This document shows, piece by piece, positions 1-7,849 of a stretch of 27,178 nt of DNA. The stretch spans positions 1 to 27,178 of the forward strand of contig LQHI01000072.1 in assembly GCA_001515185.1 (NCBI GenBank), given 5' to 3'. How positions within the stretch are numbered: position 1 is the stretch's first letter; every line of letters begins with the position of its first letter. Position numbers and translations under genes: made by a program. Origin of the DNA: Hadesarchaea archaeon DG-33 (lineage in GTDB: Archaea; Hadarchaeota; Hadarchaeia; Hadarchaeales; Hadarchaeaceae). The notes under the pieces are model-generated. The model searched no databases. It saw only the letters and a list, made by a program, of their open reading frames with translations, and was not told the origin of the DNA.

Positions 1-2209
1 TAGTCGGAGGATTCGACTCGAGCAGCTCCATCCATCCTTCATCAGTCAACCTATCACTCATGGGCTGCTTGAATTCATAGTGGGAGAGTACAGGCCCAGC
101 CCCCATGATAATTCGTCCATCTGGGACTTTGTATGCGACCAAGATCCAATCTAGATAGCCGGTTCCTTCCTCCAAGACCCGTCTTGAATTGGTGTCTGTG
201 TGAACATCGGCGATCATCCTCGTTTCTTTTGCCAGATCTTCCATACCAGCCACTACAGGCTCAAGCTTTTCACCAAACTCGCGTATGAACTTGTAGTCCT
301 CCTCGGTCAGCTCTTCATTCTTCAGTTCTTTCTTTGAGATGGTCAGCAACCTATCCAAAAGGTTTTCTAGGTGTTGCAATCTATCCTTCGATCCCTGGTC
401 TAAAACATTCATTTCGGTAAGTCCTCTGCTGGTCATTTTCGTCAGTGCGAGAATCCTAGCATAAAATTCTGGCACTGGCTCAACATAGCCAACCACTGGT
501 TTCGGCTCTGGAATTCCCATCCAAGGGGTGTAAGACTGCTTTGCGTACAGTATTGTGTCATGCCTCAACTCAGCCCACGAGGCTAGAGCCGTGTTTAACT
601 CCTTATCCTGCCACGCATGGGTTTGCATGAATGTCGGATAGCCTTCGCCAGGCTCTATCAGCAAGGCTTTCAGCGCGTACAGCCAAGACCAATACATATT
701 TCTATTCCAGTTATTCTCATCGAAAGCAGCAAACTCCCCTCGAAGCTTGCCTAGTTGCTCACTGTAGTTCTCAAAAGCTGTATCTCCCTCTGCTTGCAGT
801 ATTTCCCAAGCTCTGTCCGAGCCCAAAACGGCCATCACATCCAAGCCGCGCGGAAACGCCCTCCCGGGGCCGAAGCCGATTATCATTCCCATGGTAAACG
901 GCTCGCCGCTTCCGGTGAACCTCCCAACAGCCGGGTACACAAGGTTCTGAAAAATGTAGGAATCAGGCACGTAGCGCTGGCCCATAAACCTCATTCCCTT
1001 TGTCTTTTCCAATAGGTTTTCTAGTGCCTCTGATCCCCACTCTAGAGTGGGTTCCACTGGTATGTTTCCCGTCCCGCCGTATATCCTAGGTGATGGCATC
1101 TTCGCTAGAGCCACCTTAAGATTTAACAACTGGTTATCTTTCTCCAACTCAGTTACATCAAAATTTTCGCCAAACACTTCTAATATGGCTTCTTTGTACT
1201 CGTATGGTGTTAGATCATCCGCAAGTCCCACGAAAAACGAGGTAACGGCGTAGACCCTGTTCCAAAAATCACCGACACTCGCGTTATCGGTCTTCACTTT
1301 ATCCATCGAGTTCGATATCAGCGAAGCCCCAAGGGTCTGAATCCTAGCGGTTTCCTCAGATATCGTATAAGGATCTCCTCTAAGCAAAAAGGCCATGCGC
1401 CCGTACCACATCATGGCCTTGAAGTATTTCTCCAGCCTCTCGCTTCGTGTGTAATGACCTCTCGGGACGTATTGAGAATAATCTTCCTTGTACCCGAATA
1501 TTGGGCTAGGAACAAAACCCGAATGTTGCTCGATGAGCTGCAACTCGGTGGTAACCTCGTCTTCAACAAACTCAGGAACAATAGTATCCGGAGCTAGAAG
1601 TTTTAGTCCAACAGCAAAATACGCTACATTTCTCCTTACGGCTTCTTTCAGATCTCCGGTTAAAGAATCATATTGATTAAGAGACTCATTTAGCATTGCT
1701 TCACTCATCTTTTTTACCTTATCAAAGAATTCCTCGTTCTCGATATCCGTCAAAATCTCGTTGAACTGTATGTGATACAAATGAAGCAGCGTATCGCTCG
1801 TGACGAAGATTGGGATGTCCTCTTCCTTGAGATCCTTGTATGCCTCAACTACATCATTATAATGCATGAGCATCCAACTTCCATAGGGTCCTTGGGGCGC
1901 GACGACGAAACCGTTTTTCTTCATCATTTCGATTTGTTGTTCGGTTAGTCCGAACTTTGAGGTTACTTTATCAAAATTAACCACGCTCCATGACTTCAAA
2001 GGTAAAGTATACGGCGGGACGCTAGGTTCTATAAAAACGTTTTCAGGCTCATAGAACGATGCCAACGCGGCTTTTGGCCCTTGTTCTGCGAAGATATTTT
2101 CTAAAGGAGTTGGCTGTTCTTGGACTGGAAGCATCCATACAACACTAGCTGCTACAACTGCTATTCCAACGAGCAGTGCCAACAGCTTGATCTCGTTCCT
2201 CATCCCCAT
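1..2209 (-). CDS. DUF3160-family membrane-anchored secreted protein (3' end outside window)
   Basis: An open frame runs from ATG 2209 to the left edge without a stop (about 736 codons visible). It starts MGMRNEIKLL and is followed by a hydrophobic segment (residues ~7-23, LLALLVGIAVVAASVVW), a signal peptide or N-terminal membrane anchor, so the rest is probably extracytoplasmic. The body is a soluble alpha-rich sequence with stretches I associate with DUF3160, such as IFVTSDTLLHLYH near residue 130, the tryptophan-rich NWNRNMYWSWLYALKAL near 500 and QTHAWQDKELNTALASWAELRHDT near 540. The function of the family is unknown to me. A second ATG at 2203 is also possible. A TATA-like box lies about 30 nt upstream. 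It is transcribed away from the ribosomal block and looks like its own unit. The family assignment is from memory of family features and is moderate; the reading frame itself is secure. Confidence 0.75.
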   Translation of the reverse strand, partial: MGMRNEIKLLALLVGIAVVAASVVWMLPVQEQPTPLENIFAEQGPKAALASFYEPENVFIEPSVPPYTLPLKSWSVVNFDKVTSKFGLTEQQIEMMKKNGFVVAPQGPYGSWMLMHYNDVVEAYKDLKEEDIPIFVTSDTLLHLYHIQFNEILTDIENEEFFDKVKKMSEAMLNESLNQYDSLTGDLKEAVRRNVAYFAVGLKLLAPDTIVPEFVEDEVTTELQLIEQHSGFVPSPIFGYKEDYSQYVPRGHYTRSERLEKYFKAMMWYGRMAFLLRGDPYTISEETARIQTLGASLISNSMDKVKTDNASVGDFWNRVYAVTSFFVGLADDLTPYEYKEAILEVFGENFDVTELEKDNQLLNLKVALAKMPSPRIYGGTGNIPVEPTLEWGSEALENLLEKTKGMRFMGQRYVPDSYIFQNLVYPAVGRFTGSGEPFTMGMIIGFGPGRAFPRGLDVMAVLGSDRAWEILQAEGDTAFENYSEQLGKLRGEFAAFDENNWNRNMYWSWLYALKALLIEPGEGYPTFMQTHAWQDKELNTALASWAELRHDTILYAKQSYTPWMGIPEPKPVVGYVEPVPEFYARILALTKMTSRGLTEMNVLDQGSKDRLQHLENLLDRLLTISKKELKNEELTEEDYKFIREFGEKLEPVVAGMEDLAKETRMIADVHTDTNSRRVLEEGTGYLDWILVAYKVPDGRIIMGAGPVLSHYEFKQPMSDRLTDEGWMELLESNPPT

Positions 2210-2236
2210 GCCAATCAATTTTCCTCTTAGATGTGT

Positions 2237-2244
2237 TATAAATT
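2237..2244 (-). promoter_or_regulatory. TATA-like box of the DUF3160 gene
   Basis: The minus strand reads ATTTATAA about 28 nt before the ATG at 2209, with AGAGGAAA (a weak Shine-Dalgarno) in between. Spacing fits an archaeal TATA box with a short leader. Confidence 0.5.
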
Positions 2245-2348
2245 TTGATTCATATCAGAAACTTATTCTTTCAAAAATGAAGGTTCTGAAAGCTACGCTA
2301 TCGATGACTGAATTATTTGAAGATTTCGTTAAGGAGTTAGTATGAAAA

Positions 2349-2648
2349 TTAACCAAACAGCGCGCCAAGTCCGGCCAAAGCTTCCTCTTCTTTCTTCTCC
2401 TCTTCGACTTTCTTCTCTTCCTTCTTTTCCTCGGTCTTTGCTGGAGCCGCCGCAGGTGCAGCTGCCGCAGGAACTGCCGCGCTCTTAATCGCCTCTTCGA
2501 TATTCACTCCTTCAAGCGCCGCGACCAGGGCCTTCACTCTAGCCTCGTCCACCTGCGCTCCCGCTGCTTTGAGGATGTTCACTAGGCCGGCCTCATCTAC
2601 CTTCTTGCCAGTCGAGTGCAGCAAGAGAGCTGCATGCACATATTCCAT
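2349..2648 (-). CDS. rpl12: Large ribosomal subunit protein P1 (L12 family)
   Basis: 99 aa, the usual size for archaeal P1. It opens with MEYVHAALLLHSTGKKV, the helical dimerisation domain. This is followed by an Ala-rich hinge (residues ~58-72), a charged Lys/Glu tail and the terminal ALAGLGALFG motif that recruits translation factors. P1 dimers bind the C-terminal spine of P0 (the next gene upstream) to form the ribosomal stalk. It is separated from rpl10 by 79 nt that contain a good TATA box, so it can be transcribed independently of the L11-L1-L10 operon, giving the excess of P1 the stalk needs (inference). Intact. Confidence 0.97.
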   Translation of the reverse strand: MEYVHAALLLHSTGKKVDEAGLVNILKAAGAQVDEARVKALVAALEGVNIEEAIKSAAVPAAAAPAAAPAKTEEKKEEKKVEEEKKEEEALAGLGALFG

Positions 2649-2678
2649 GTTAATCCCTTTCGTTCTTGTGAATACTCC

Positions 2679-2687
2679 AATATAAAT
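2679..2687 (-). promoter_or_regulatory. TATA box for rpl12
   Basis: The minus strand reads AAGATTTATATTGG about 30 nt before the rpl12 ATG, within the 79-nt gap after rpl10. Transcription would start about 10 nt before the ATG. Confidence 0.6.
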
Positions 2688-2727
2688 CTTAAAGGGTTGA
2701 AAAGAACTCGCTCATACAGTGGTTAAG

Positions 2728-3696
2728 TTAGCCTTTTTTATCCGCAGATTTGGGCTTCTCCTCGGGCTTTGCCTCGGGCGCTGGAGCGGTTGTAAACATG
2801 CGCCTAAGCTCCTCGTCGAGCGCTTTTTCATCTTTAGAGTGAACGGATGCCGCTAGACCAATCATTTCAGCATAAGCTCTAGTCAACAGCGTCGGCATGA
2901 CTTCCGAGATGGGCAAGCACACATTCAGCGCTAAGTTGCGCGCAGCGGCGCCCGCTTTCGTGATCATTAGGCCAATTGTAATGCTGGTTGGGTAGTCCGA
3001 GTTTATCGCAAGGTTCACCGCGCTGACGCAAGCGAGCTGGAGTTGTCCGATGGCTTTTGTCTCGTCGAACTCGAGCACCTCACCCGAGAATATCATGCCG
3101 GCCTCGTAGACGGCCCGGAGCTTCAGCCCAAGCTCAAGCGGGTGGATGCCGAACTTTGCAAGCGCATCGGCGACCTCCTTAGATATTAAATCTCCCTCTT
3201 TCAAAAGCGGGCAATCCTCGAGGATGACGATCTTTCCCGCTTGGATTCTCGCCTTAATCCCTACGCGCTGGAGCTCCCCGACTACGGGCCCCGGGGCGAA
3301 ACCAGTTTCTCCGGCAGGGATTACAATATCCTTTGGTGACTTCGATCCGGGCTTCGCGGGGGCGCTGGTCTTGTTCTCGCGAAGAATCTTGCTAAGCTTG
3401 AACGGGCCCACGCGCGCAAGGATAAGCGCTGTTGGTCCTTGCAAGTGATCGATGAGCTCTTGGAGCTTGGGATCTTTTCGCTCAGCCGCCCGATCGAGCG
3501 AGAGCTTCAACAGAGTGTTTTTGGAGACGATAATCTCGGCCTGTTCCCTCAACTTCTGGCGCATTTGCTGGAACTGCGCGGCTGGGAGGTCCGAGATGTC
3601 GAGTATCCCAACCACCGGGTAGCGCTCTAGCTTCTCGATGAGCTCGCCGACGACTTCCTGCTTCCAAGGCGCAACCTTTTCAGCTTTCATCACCAT
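2728..3696 (-). CDS. rpl10: Large ribosomal subunit protein P0 (L10 family)
   Basis: 322 aa. The N-terminal L10 domain (KAEKVAPWKQEVVGEL, then FQQMRQKLR and VSKNTLLKLSLDRA) binds 23S rRNA. The inserted domain (residues ~110-185, with GETGFAPGPVVGELQ) is the archaeal/eukaryotic one. Helices from about 215 form the spine that carries P1 dimers. ATG 3696 follows the rpl1 stop by 3 nt, with the GAGGTG at the end of rpl1 serving as ribosome binding site. Oddity: the protein ends in PKSADKKG and shows neither the long acidic run nor the GLGALFG-type tail that archaeal P0 usually shares with P1, while P1 in this window keeps it. The tail may be genuinely lost in this lineage or removed by a sequence defect. 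Confidence 0.95.
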   Translation of the reverse strand: MVMKAEKVAPWKQEVVGELIEKLERYPVVGILDISDLPAAQFQQMRQKLREQAEIIVSKNTLLKLSLDRAAERKDPKLQELIDHLQGPTALILARVGPFKLSKILRENKTSAPAKPGSKSPKDIVIPAGETGFAPGPVVGELQRVGIKARIQAGKIVILEDCPLLKEGDLISKEVADALAKFGIHPLELGLKLRAVYEAGMIFSGEVLEFDETKAIGQLQLACVSAVNLAINSDYPTSITIGLMITKAGAAARNLALNVCLPISEVMPTLLTRAYAEMIGLAASVHSKDEKALDEELRRMFTTAPAPEAKPEEKPKSADKKG

Positions 3697-3699
3697 TCA

Positions 3700-4347
3700 T
3701 TACACCTCAACCCTAACTGGTTTCCCCATCGTTGCCTTAAGGTGGATCGAGCGCACTTTGCTGAGGCCCTCCAACTTGTGTTCGACTGCATCAAGCACCG
3801 CCCGCGCATTCGCCGCGAGCTCCTCATCGCTCATGTTTTCAACGCCGATGTGAGCATGCAAGGTCGGCTGGTCCTTCGTTCGCACCTTCAGGGTTTTCTT
3901 GAGGCGATCAATGAGTGGCTTCGGACCGACCGTGGGTGGAATCGGTTTAGGCATTTTCCCTCTCGGGCCCAACACAGGTCCGAGGGCTTTTCCTATCATG
4001 ACCATAAAATCGGCTTGAGCTAGGAAAAATTGAAATTCATCGGCTAGCTTTTTTGCCTGCTTTCGATCCTGCTTGAGAGTTTCGATGTCCGTGCGTCCAA
4101 GCACAAGGTCTGCGCCAGCATCACGTGCCTTACGCACAGACTCCCCCTCCCCGAAGACGCCGACCTTGTACGGCTTGCCGACTTCGTGGGGAAGGGCAAC
4201 GTCTAGGTCGATGCGCCCCTCTGGCTTCTTAGGATCGATGTCCCTCAAATTAATCGATAGGTCGATACCCTGCACAAATTTTCGCTGACTGCTGTTTTCC
4301 CGCATCAGCTTGATTGCCTTGAGCAAGTTTTCACTTGAAACTGGCAT
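3700..4347 (-). CDS. rpl1: Large ribosomal subunit protein L1
   Basis: 215 aa, full length for archaeal L1. Recognisable segments are FVQGIDLSINLRDIDPKKPEGR near residue 25, the DADLVLGRTD-type region with ADLVLGRTDIETLK, and the domain II signature LGPVLGPRGKMPKPIPPTV near residue 125. It forms the L1 stalk that interacts with E-site tRNA. Archaeal L1 proteins are also known to repress their own operon by binding the mRNA; no target is proven here. Its ATG overlaps the rpl11 stop by 1 nt (TAATG), so the two are translationally coupled. Confidence 0.96.
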   Translation of the reverse strand: MPVSSENLLKAIKLMRENSSQRKFVQGIDLSINLRDIDPKKPEGRIDLDVALPHEVGKPYKVGVFGEGESVRKARDAGADLVLGRTDIETLKQDRKQAKKLADEFQFFLAQADFMVMIGKALGPVLGPRGKMPKPIPPTVGPKPLIDRLKKTLKVRTKDQPTLHAHIGVENMSDEELAANARAVLDAVEHKLEGLSKVRSIHLKATMGKPVRVEV

Positions 4348-4823
4348 TATTTCAGCACCTCGTCGTGTTTTCCTTCGTCCAGCTCGCGTTGTACCTCACG
4401 AGCATCCTTGCCTTCAACTGTCACACCAGCGCTCACACACGTCCCGAGAACCTCCTTGACTGCAGCCTTCAGCCCCTTTGCCAGCGTGCCCTCAAGTTTC
4501 AGCTTCGCGATTTCGACCGCTTGAGTGAGGGCGAGATTTCCGACGACTTCCGTGCCAGAAGTTTTGGCCCCCTTCTCTAGACCCAATTTCTTTTTAATCA
4601 GTGCGGCGATAGGTGGTGAGCCGACTTCAATCTCAAATTGTTTTGTCTTCTTGTCTACGATTACGCTCACGGGGACCTTCATACCCTCGAAAGTTGACGT
4701 CTTCTCATTTATCTTCGCTACCACCTGCCCGATGTTGATGCCGAGCGGACCTAGGGCTGGACCTAGCGGTGGACCGGGACTGACTTTCCCGCCTTCGACT
4801 AACACCTTGACTCTCGATTTCAT
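4347..4823 (-). CDS. rpl11: Large ribosomal subunit protein L11
   Basis: 158 aa, full length. The N-terminal domain carries the signature GGKVSPGPPLGPALGPLGIN (residues 12-31). The C-terminal RNA-binding domain carries ALTQAVEIAKLK and a region ending VLGTCVSAGVTVEG. L11 binds the GTPase-associated centre of 23S rRNA beside the P0-P1 stalk encoded downstream. A GGTGAG ribosome binding site lies 9 nt before the ATG. It is intact, unlike the two genes immediately upstream of it, so the damage there does not extend into rpl11. Confidence 0.97.
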   Translation of the reverse strand: MKSRVKVLVEGGKVSPGPPLGPALGPLGINIGQVVAKINEKTSTFEGMKVPVSVIVDKKTKQFEIEVGSPPIAALIKKKLGLEKGAKTSGTEVVGNLALTQAVEIAKLKLEGTLAKGLKAAVKEVLGTCVSAGVTVEGKDAREVQRELDEGKHDEVLK

Positions 4824-4904
4824 CGCAATCGCCTCACCTGAACGATATGCATGATTCCCTCAAAAGTAGGCTCCACGCGGTAAAAAAAGCTGTGGTGCAG
4901 CTGA

Positions 4905-5151
4905 CTATTCGGCGACTTCAAGTTTTCCGTACATGCCCGAGCTAACATGGACTTCATCGCGGAAGAGCCTCGCATATCCGTTGCGAATCCGAACCGTACA
5001 GCCGACCTTGACACGATCGATATCTTTGTCCCAGAGCGAGATTTTGATTCGCCCAGAGTCGTCCTCCCCGATCGCGGTGGTCACCTTGCCCTCTCGTCCA
5101 GCCCGGCTGGTCTATGCTTCGCATTCCAGGCTTTACATCGCTTGCCTTCAT
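4905..5151 (-). pseudogene. Small OB-fold nucleic-acid-binding (RPA/SSB-related) protein, internal deletion and frameshift
   Basis: Starting at ATG 5151 the frame reads MKASDVKPGMRSID, the typical start of the short archaeal OB-fold proteins related to single-stranded-DNA-binding protein. It then goes into nonsense sequence. Another frame continues as RAGREGKVTTAIGEDDSGRI, then ISLWDKDIDRVKVGCTVRI and MYGKLEVAE, ending at the stop at 4905-4907. Together these give the N-terminal strand and the C-terminal three quarters of one OB fold. The first-to-second strand region (by comparison with the family roughly 15-20 residues of the VEGxVVEISEPRE type) is absent, and the upstream extension of the second frame is closed by a TAG. 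The gene overlaps the end of spt5 by 4 nt (ATGA). As written it cannot give a normal product. It may be a true pseudogene or a local sequence/assembly error. Confidence 0.75.
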
Positions 5152-5536
5152 TTAGCCTCCTCCCCTTTCTCCTTCTTCTGGATTACTTTCACAAAATCAC
5201 CTCGAACTGTGACAGGAATTGGAACGGTTGCCTCGAAGAGCTCGACTGTTATCTCCTCCCTCCCCTCGTCAATCCGGATTATTCGCGCCCCTCGCCCATA
5301 GGGATTTCCCCTGGAATGACGCCCTTCGCGTGCTTGATTCCGACCCGCACCTGATCTACAGCAGATTTGCCGGTGGCCTCGACAAACACATAGCCCCTTA
5401 TTCCTGGAGGCGAGAGCACGGCCTTAATTGGTAAGTTGAAATTTTTCGCACGCGTCACAATCATATCCGATGTGTTCTTCTCCTGACCTATGGTTGAGCG
5501 GACTGCGAATACGGCTGGTTTCTGGATTTCCTCCAT
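5148..5536 (-). pseudogene. spt5: Transcription elongation factor Spt5 (NusG family), internal deletion and frameshift
   Basis: From ATG 5536 (GGTGAT ribosome binding site) the NGN domain is clear: FAVRSTIGQEKNTSDMIVTR, then SPPGIRGYVFVEATGK and KHAKGVIPGEIP. The frame stops at 5279. A second frame picks up NPYGRGARIIRID, EEITVELFEATVPIPVTV and RGDFVKVIQ, the body of the C-terminal KOW domain, and stops at 5148. Missing between them are the inter-domain linker and the first KOW strand (the usual GDxVxVxxGP), by family comparison about 35-45 residues. Spt5 is the universal RNA polymerase clamp factor and is normally essential in archaea, so a broken single copy is unexpected. It lies between secE and the OB-fold gene, the normal archaeal context. 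Missing core residues argue against programmed frameshifting. Confidence 0.8.
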
Positions 5537-5545
5537 TTAATCACC

Positions 5546-5719
5546 TTACGTGGCTGGTGTCGCACCAAAAAAAACTCCGACGAGCATTATCAAGAACCCT
5601 ATGAAACCAATGAGCATGATCCCTATCCCGGTGATTTTCGCTACTTGCAAGTATTCGCTTCTATCTGGCTTCCGCGCTATCCGCAGCACGCGCTTACAGT
5701 TAGAGAGGAACTTCCGCAT
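5546..5719 (-). CDS. secE: Protein translocase subunit SecE/Sec61-gamma
   Basis: 57 aa. It has an N-terminal amphipathic cytoplasmic helix (MRKFLSNCKRVLRIARKPDR), the conserved basic-Pro turn, then one membrane helix (residues ~33-53, GIMLIGFIGFLIMLVGVFFG). This is the expected layout for the clamp subunit of the Sec translocon. The ATG directly abuts the ftsZ stop codon (TAGATG) and spt5 follows 9 nt later, the classic archaeal secE-spt5-rpl11 order. Confidence 0.93.
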   Translation of the reverse strand: MRKFLSNCKRVLRIARKPDRSEYLQVAKITGIGIMLIGFIGFLIMLVGVFFGATPAT

Positions 5720-6856
5720 CTACAAGGACTCCAGTCCGAGGTCGACGGGCTCGCCCTCTCGTGGGGGCTGCTCACCTGGACCAAGCGCGTAGGGTGAGTG
5801 GACTCCAGAGAGCACTACCATGACCCGCACCGAGTTTTTCATGTCCTCGGAGATTTGCGCGCCCCAGATGACTTGGGCTTCGGGGTCTAGGGTCTCGGAG
5901 ATGTGAGAAATGATTCGCTCTGCCTCCTCGAGCGTCATGTCTGGGCTCCCAACCACGTTCACGAGCACTCCCCTTGCCCCGGTGGTGTCGACATCTAGAA
6001 GCGGGCTGTTCAGTGCTTCCTCGACAGCCTCCTTGGCGCGGTTGTCGGTGTCGGATTCACCTATACCTAGCATCGCCACTCCGCCGTTCTGTAGCACCGT
6101 GCGCACATCAGCGAAGTCGAGGTTGATGAGCCCGGGCTTCGTAATCATCTCCGTTATTCCTTTGATCGCGTCCATCAGGAGTTGATCAGCTACTTTAAAT
6201 GCCGCCCCAATGGGAATGTCTGGCGCAAGCTGGAGCAACTTGTCGTTAGGGATCACGACCACAGTGTCTACGACTTCCCGAAGGCGCACGAGCCCCTGCT
6301 CGGCGTTCAACCTCCGGCGTGTCCCCTCGACGGAGAAGGGCAGGGTCACGACACCTATAGTTAACGCCCCGAGTTTTTTCGCAATCTCGCCCACGACGGG
6401 TACCGCACCGGTTCCAGTACCCCCGCCTAAGCCGCAGGTCACGAAGACCATGTCGGCACCGTAGATGTGATCTTTCACAATCGCTTCGTCCTCTCTCGCG
6501 GCAGCCTCTCCCTTATTCGGGTCATTGCCAGCTCCGAGGCCACTCGTCACGTCGCGCCCTATGAGGATTTTTCGGTCGGCGGCCGTGTAGAGCAAGTCTT
6601 GAGCATCGGTGTTGAGGGCTATCGTGTCGACGCCTTCGATGCCAACTCCCATCATGCGGGAGAGAGTGTTACATCCCGCGCCGCCGCAGCCGACGACAGC
6701 AATTCGGGCTCGTGCATCCTGCAAAGCCCGTTCGAGCTCCTCGTTAGTAACCGTAGGAACCGCCTTGGGCACCTTAGCTCTAGCGGTTGAAATTCCCGGC
6801 TTCGTAAGTTCAAACCCCGTCTCGGGAGAGAACACAGCAGATTCAGTCTTCTGCAA
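5720..6856 (-). CDS. ftsZ: Cell division GTPase FtsZ
   Basis: 378 aa. The GTP-binding tubulin signature GGGTGTG lies at residues 144-150, the glycine-rich N-terminal loop VGCGGAGCNT near 55-64, and the catalytic T7 loop NLDFADV at 245-251. All key residues are present. The first ~40 residues are an extension ahead of the GTPase core. The protein ends in DLGLESL, a plausible C-terminal anchor peptide. It starts with TTG at 6856, chosen because GAGGG lies 6 nt upstream. FtsZ polymerises into the division ring. The sepF gene at 9282 encodes the likely membrane anchor, so both core ring components lie within 4 kb on opposite strands. Confidence 0.97.
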   Translation of the reverse strand: MQKTESAVFSPETGFELTKPGISTARAKVPKAVPTVTNEELERALQDARARIAVVGCGGAGCNTLSRMMGVGIEGVDTIALNTDAQDLLYTAADRKILIGRDVTSGLGAGNDPNKGEAAAREDEAIVKDHIYGADMVFVTCGLGGGTGTGAVPVVGEIAKKLGALTIGVVTLPFSVEGTRRRLNAEQGLVRLREVVDTVVVIPNDKLLQLAPDIPIGAAFKVADQLLMDAIKGITEMITKPGLINLDFADVRTVLQNGGVAMLGIGESDTDNRAKEAVEEALNSPLLDVDTTGARGVLVNVVGSPDMTLEEAERIISHISETLDPEAQVIWGAQISEDMKNSVRVMVVLSGVHSPYALGPGEQPPREGEPVDLGLESL

Positions 6857-6902
6857 TTAAATCCCTCTTGCTATCTGCTTGGCCAATTTCTCCCGAGTTA
6901 AT

Positions 6903-7694
6903 TTAAACCTTTGCCCCACTGAGGATTTTCCGCGTGCGTACCACTTGAATGCCCAGCCTGTCAGCGACCCGCTGGGAAATCTGACGTTGTTCACTGTTCA
7001 TGCCCTTCCAGTCAAGTGCCAACAGTTCTACGCCTCCTCGGGTACGAACGAACGCTCGCTCAATCAGCATTTCATCGATGTTCACGTATTTTGGGAGAAC
7101 GTGCCCCACCCCAATGTCGGTGAACAGGGCCACATTGGTGTGGTGGGGGGCATAGTGAGGTCCGCCGAGTCCTATAGCATGGCGACATTTCATCGGTAAG
7201 GTCGCTGCAACCATGATCGCGTGGGCAACAGCTGCCCCGGCTTTTTTGTCGTGCCACTGCTTGGATGAACTACCGATTTCCACGAACGTCACCGGGACAT
7301 CAATCCGCGTTGGACCGTGGTGGGTGGCCTCGAGAGAGACATCGTAGATCAGCCCAAACTTGTCGCGCATCTCCACGAGAGTTCTGAGGGCGGTTTTTAC
7401 CGTTGACGGGGAGGCTTCTGCGAGTCTCATCTTCTCAACCTCACCAGGCACATGTACGGTAAGCGTAGGGGTACCTGACTCGCTTGCATGTCGAGAGGCA
7501 ACGATGACTTCTTCCGCATCTATAGGTAGCTCGGTGATTTGGGTCACCTCACCAGAGATTACCATTAGTGTAACATTCCCATACACATATGCGTTCGTCA
7601 GGCTCGGTGATTTCTTAAAGTCGTAATCCTTCAGCATCTGCATGGCGATATTTTTGGCGGCCGGGTCTTCGGCAGAGGCGAGGACGAGCTTCAT
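6903..7694 (-). CDS. dtdA: D-aminoacyl-tRNA deacylase (archaeal DtdA/DTD2 type)
   Basis: 263 aa from ATG 7694 (MKLVLASAEDPAAKNIAMQM, the usual start of the family; a TTG three codons earlier is less likely). Conserved segments are EATHHGPTRID and VPVTFVEIGSS near residue 135, and the signature GLGGPHYAPHHT near 190. The enzyme hydrolyses D-amino acids mischarged on tRNA and is the archaeal/plant counterpart of bacterial Dtd. It lies 31 nt downstream of tRNA-Val and upstream of ftsZ on the same strand. Confidence 0.92.
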   Translation of the reverse strand: MKLVLASAEDPAAKNIAMQMLKDYDFKKSPSLTNAYVYGNVTLMVISGEVTQITELPIDAEEVIVASRHASESGTPTLTVHVPGEVEKMRLAEASPSTVKTALRTLVEMRDKFGLIYDVSLEATHHGPTRIDVPVTFVEIGSSSKQWHDKKAGAAVAHAIMVAATLPMKCRHAIGLGGPHYAPHHTNVALFTDIGVGHVLPKYVNIDEMLIERAFVRTRGGVELLALDWKGMNSEQRQISQRVADRLGIQVVRTRKILSGAKV

Positions 7695-7725
7695 CAGGAA
7701 CAACTCGTTCTACAAGCAAAAAAGG

Positions 7726-7801
7726 TGGTGGGCCCGCCGAGATTCGAACTCGGGAACTTCGCCATGTCAAGGCGACGTCATAACCACTAGACCACGGGCC
7801 C
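7726..7801 (-). tRNA. tRNA-Val (anticodon GAC)
   Basis: The minus strand folds as a full cloverleaf. Acceptor GGGCCCG pairs with CGGGCCC, the anticodon stem TCGCC/GGCGA encloses the loop TTGACAT (anticodon GAC, Val), and the T-arm is CCGAG-TTCGAAT-CTCGG. The 73-nt body is followed by discriminator A and an encoded CCA. No intron is seen. It lies 48 nt downstream of tRNA-Ala on the same strand, so the two may be cotranscribed. Confidence 0.96.
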
Positions 7802-7849
7802 CAAAATGAATTTGAGTTGAGTTGGTATAAATCCTCTACAGTCCAAAAG

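Noticed and set aside
2277..2345. 22-codon plus-strand ORF between the DUF3160 gene and rpl12
   Set aside because: No convincing ribosome binding site or promoter at the right distance and no recognisable product; likely chance in a short gap.
5148..5536. Programmed frameshifting or translational bypass to make full Spt5
   Set aside because: No shift can restore the missing linker and first KOW strand, which are absent from the DNA here.
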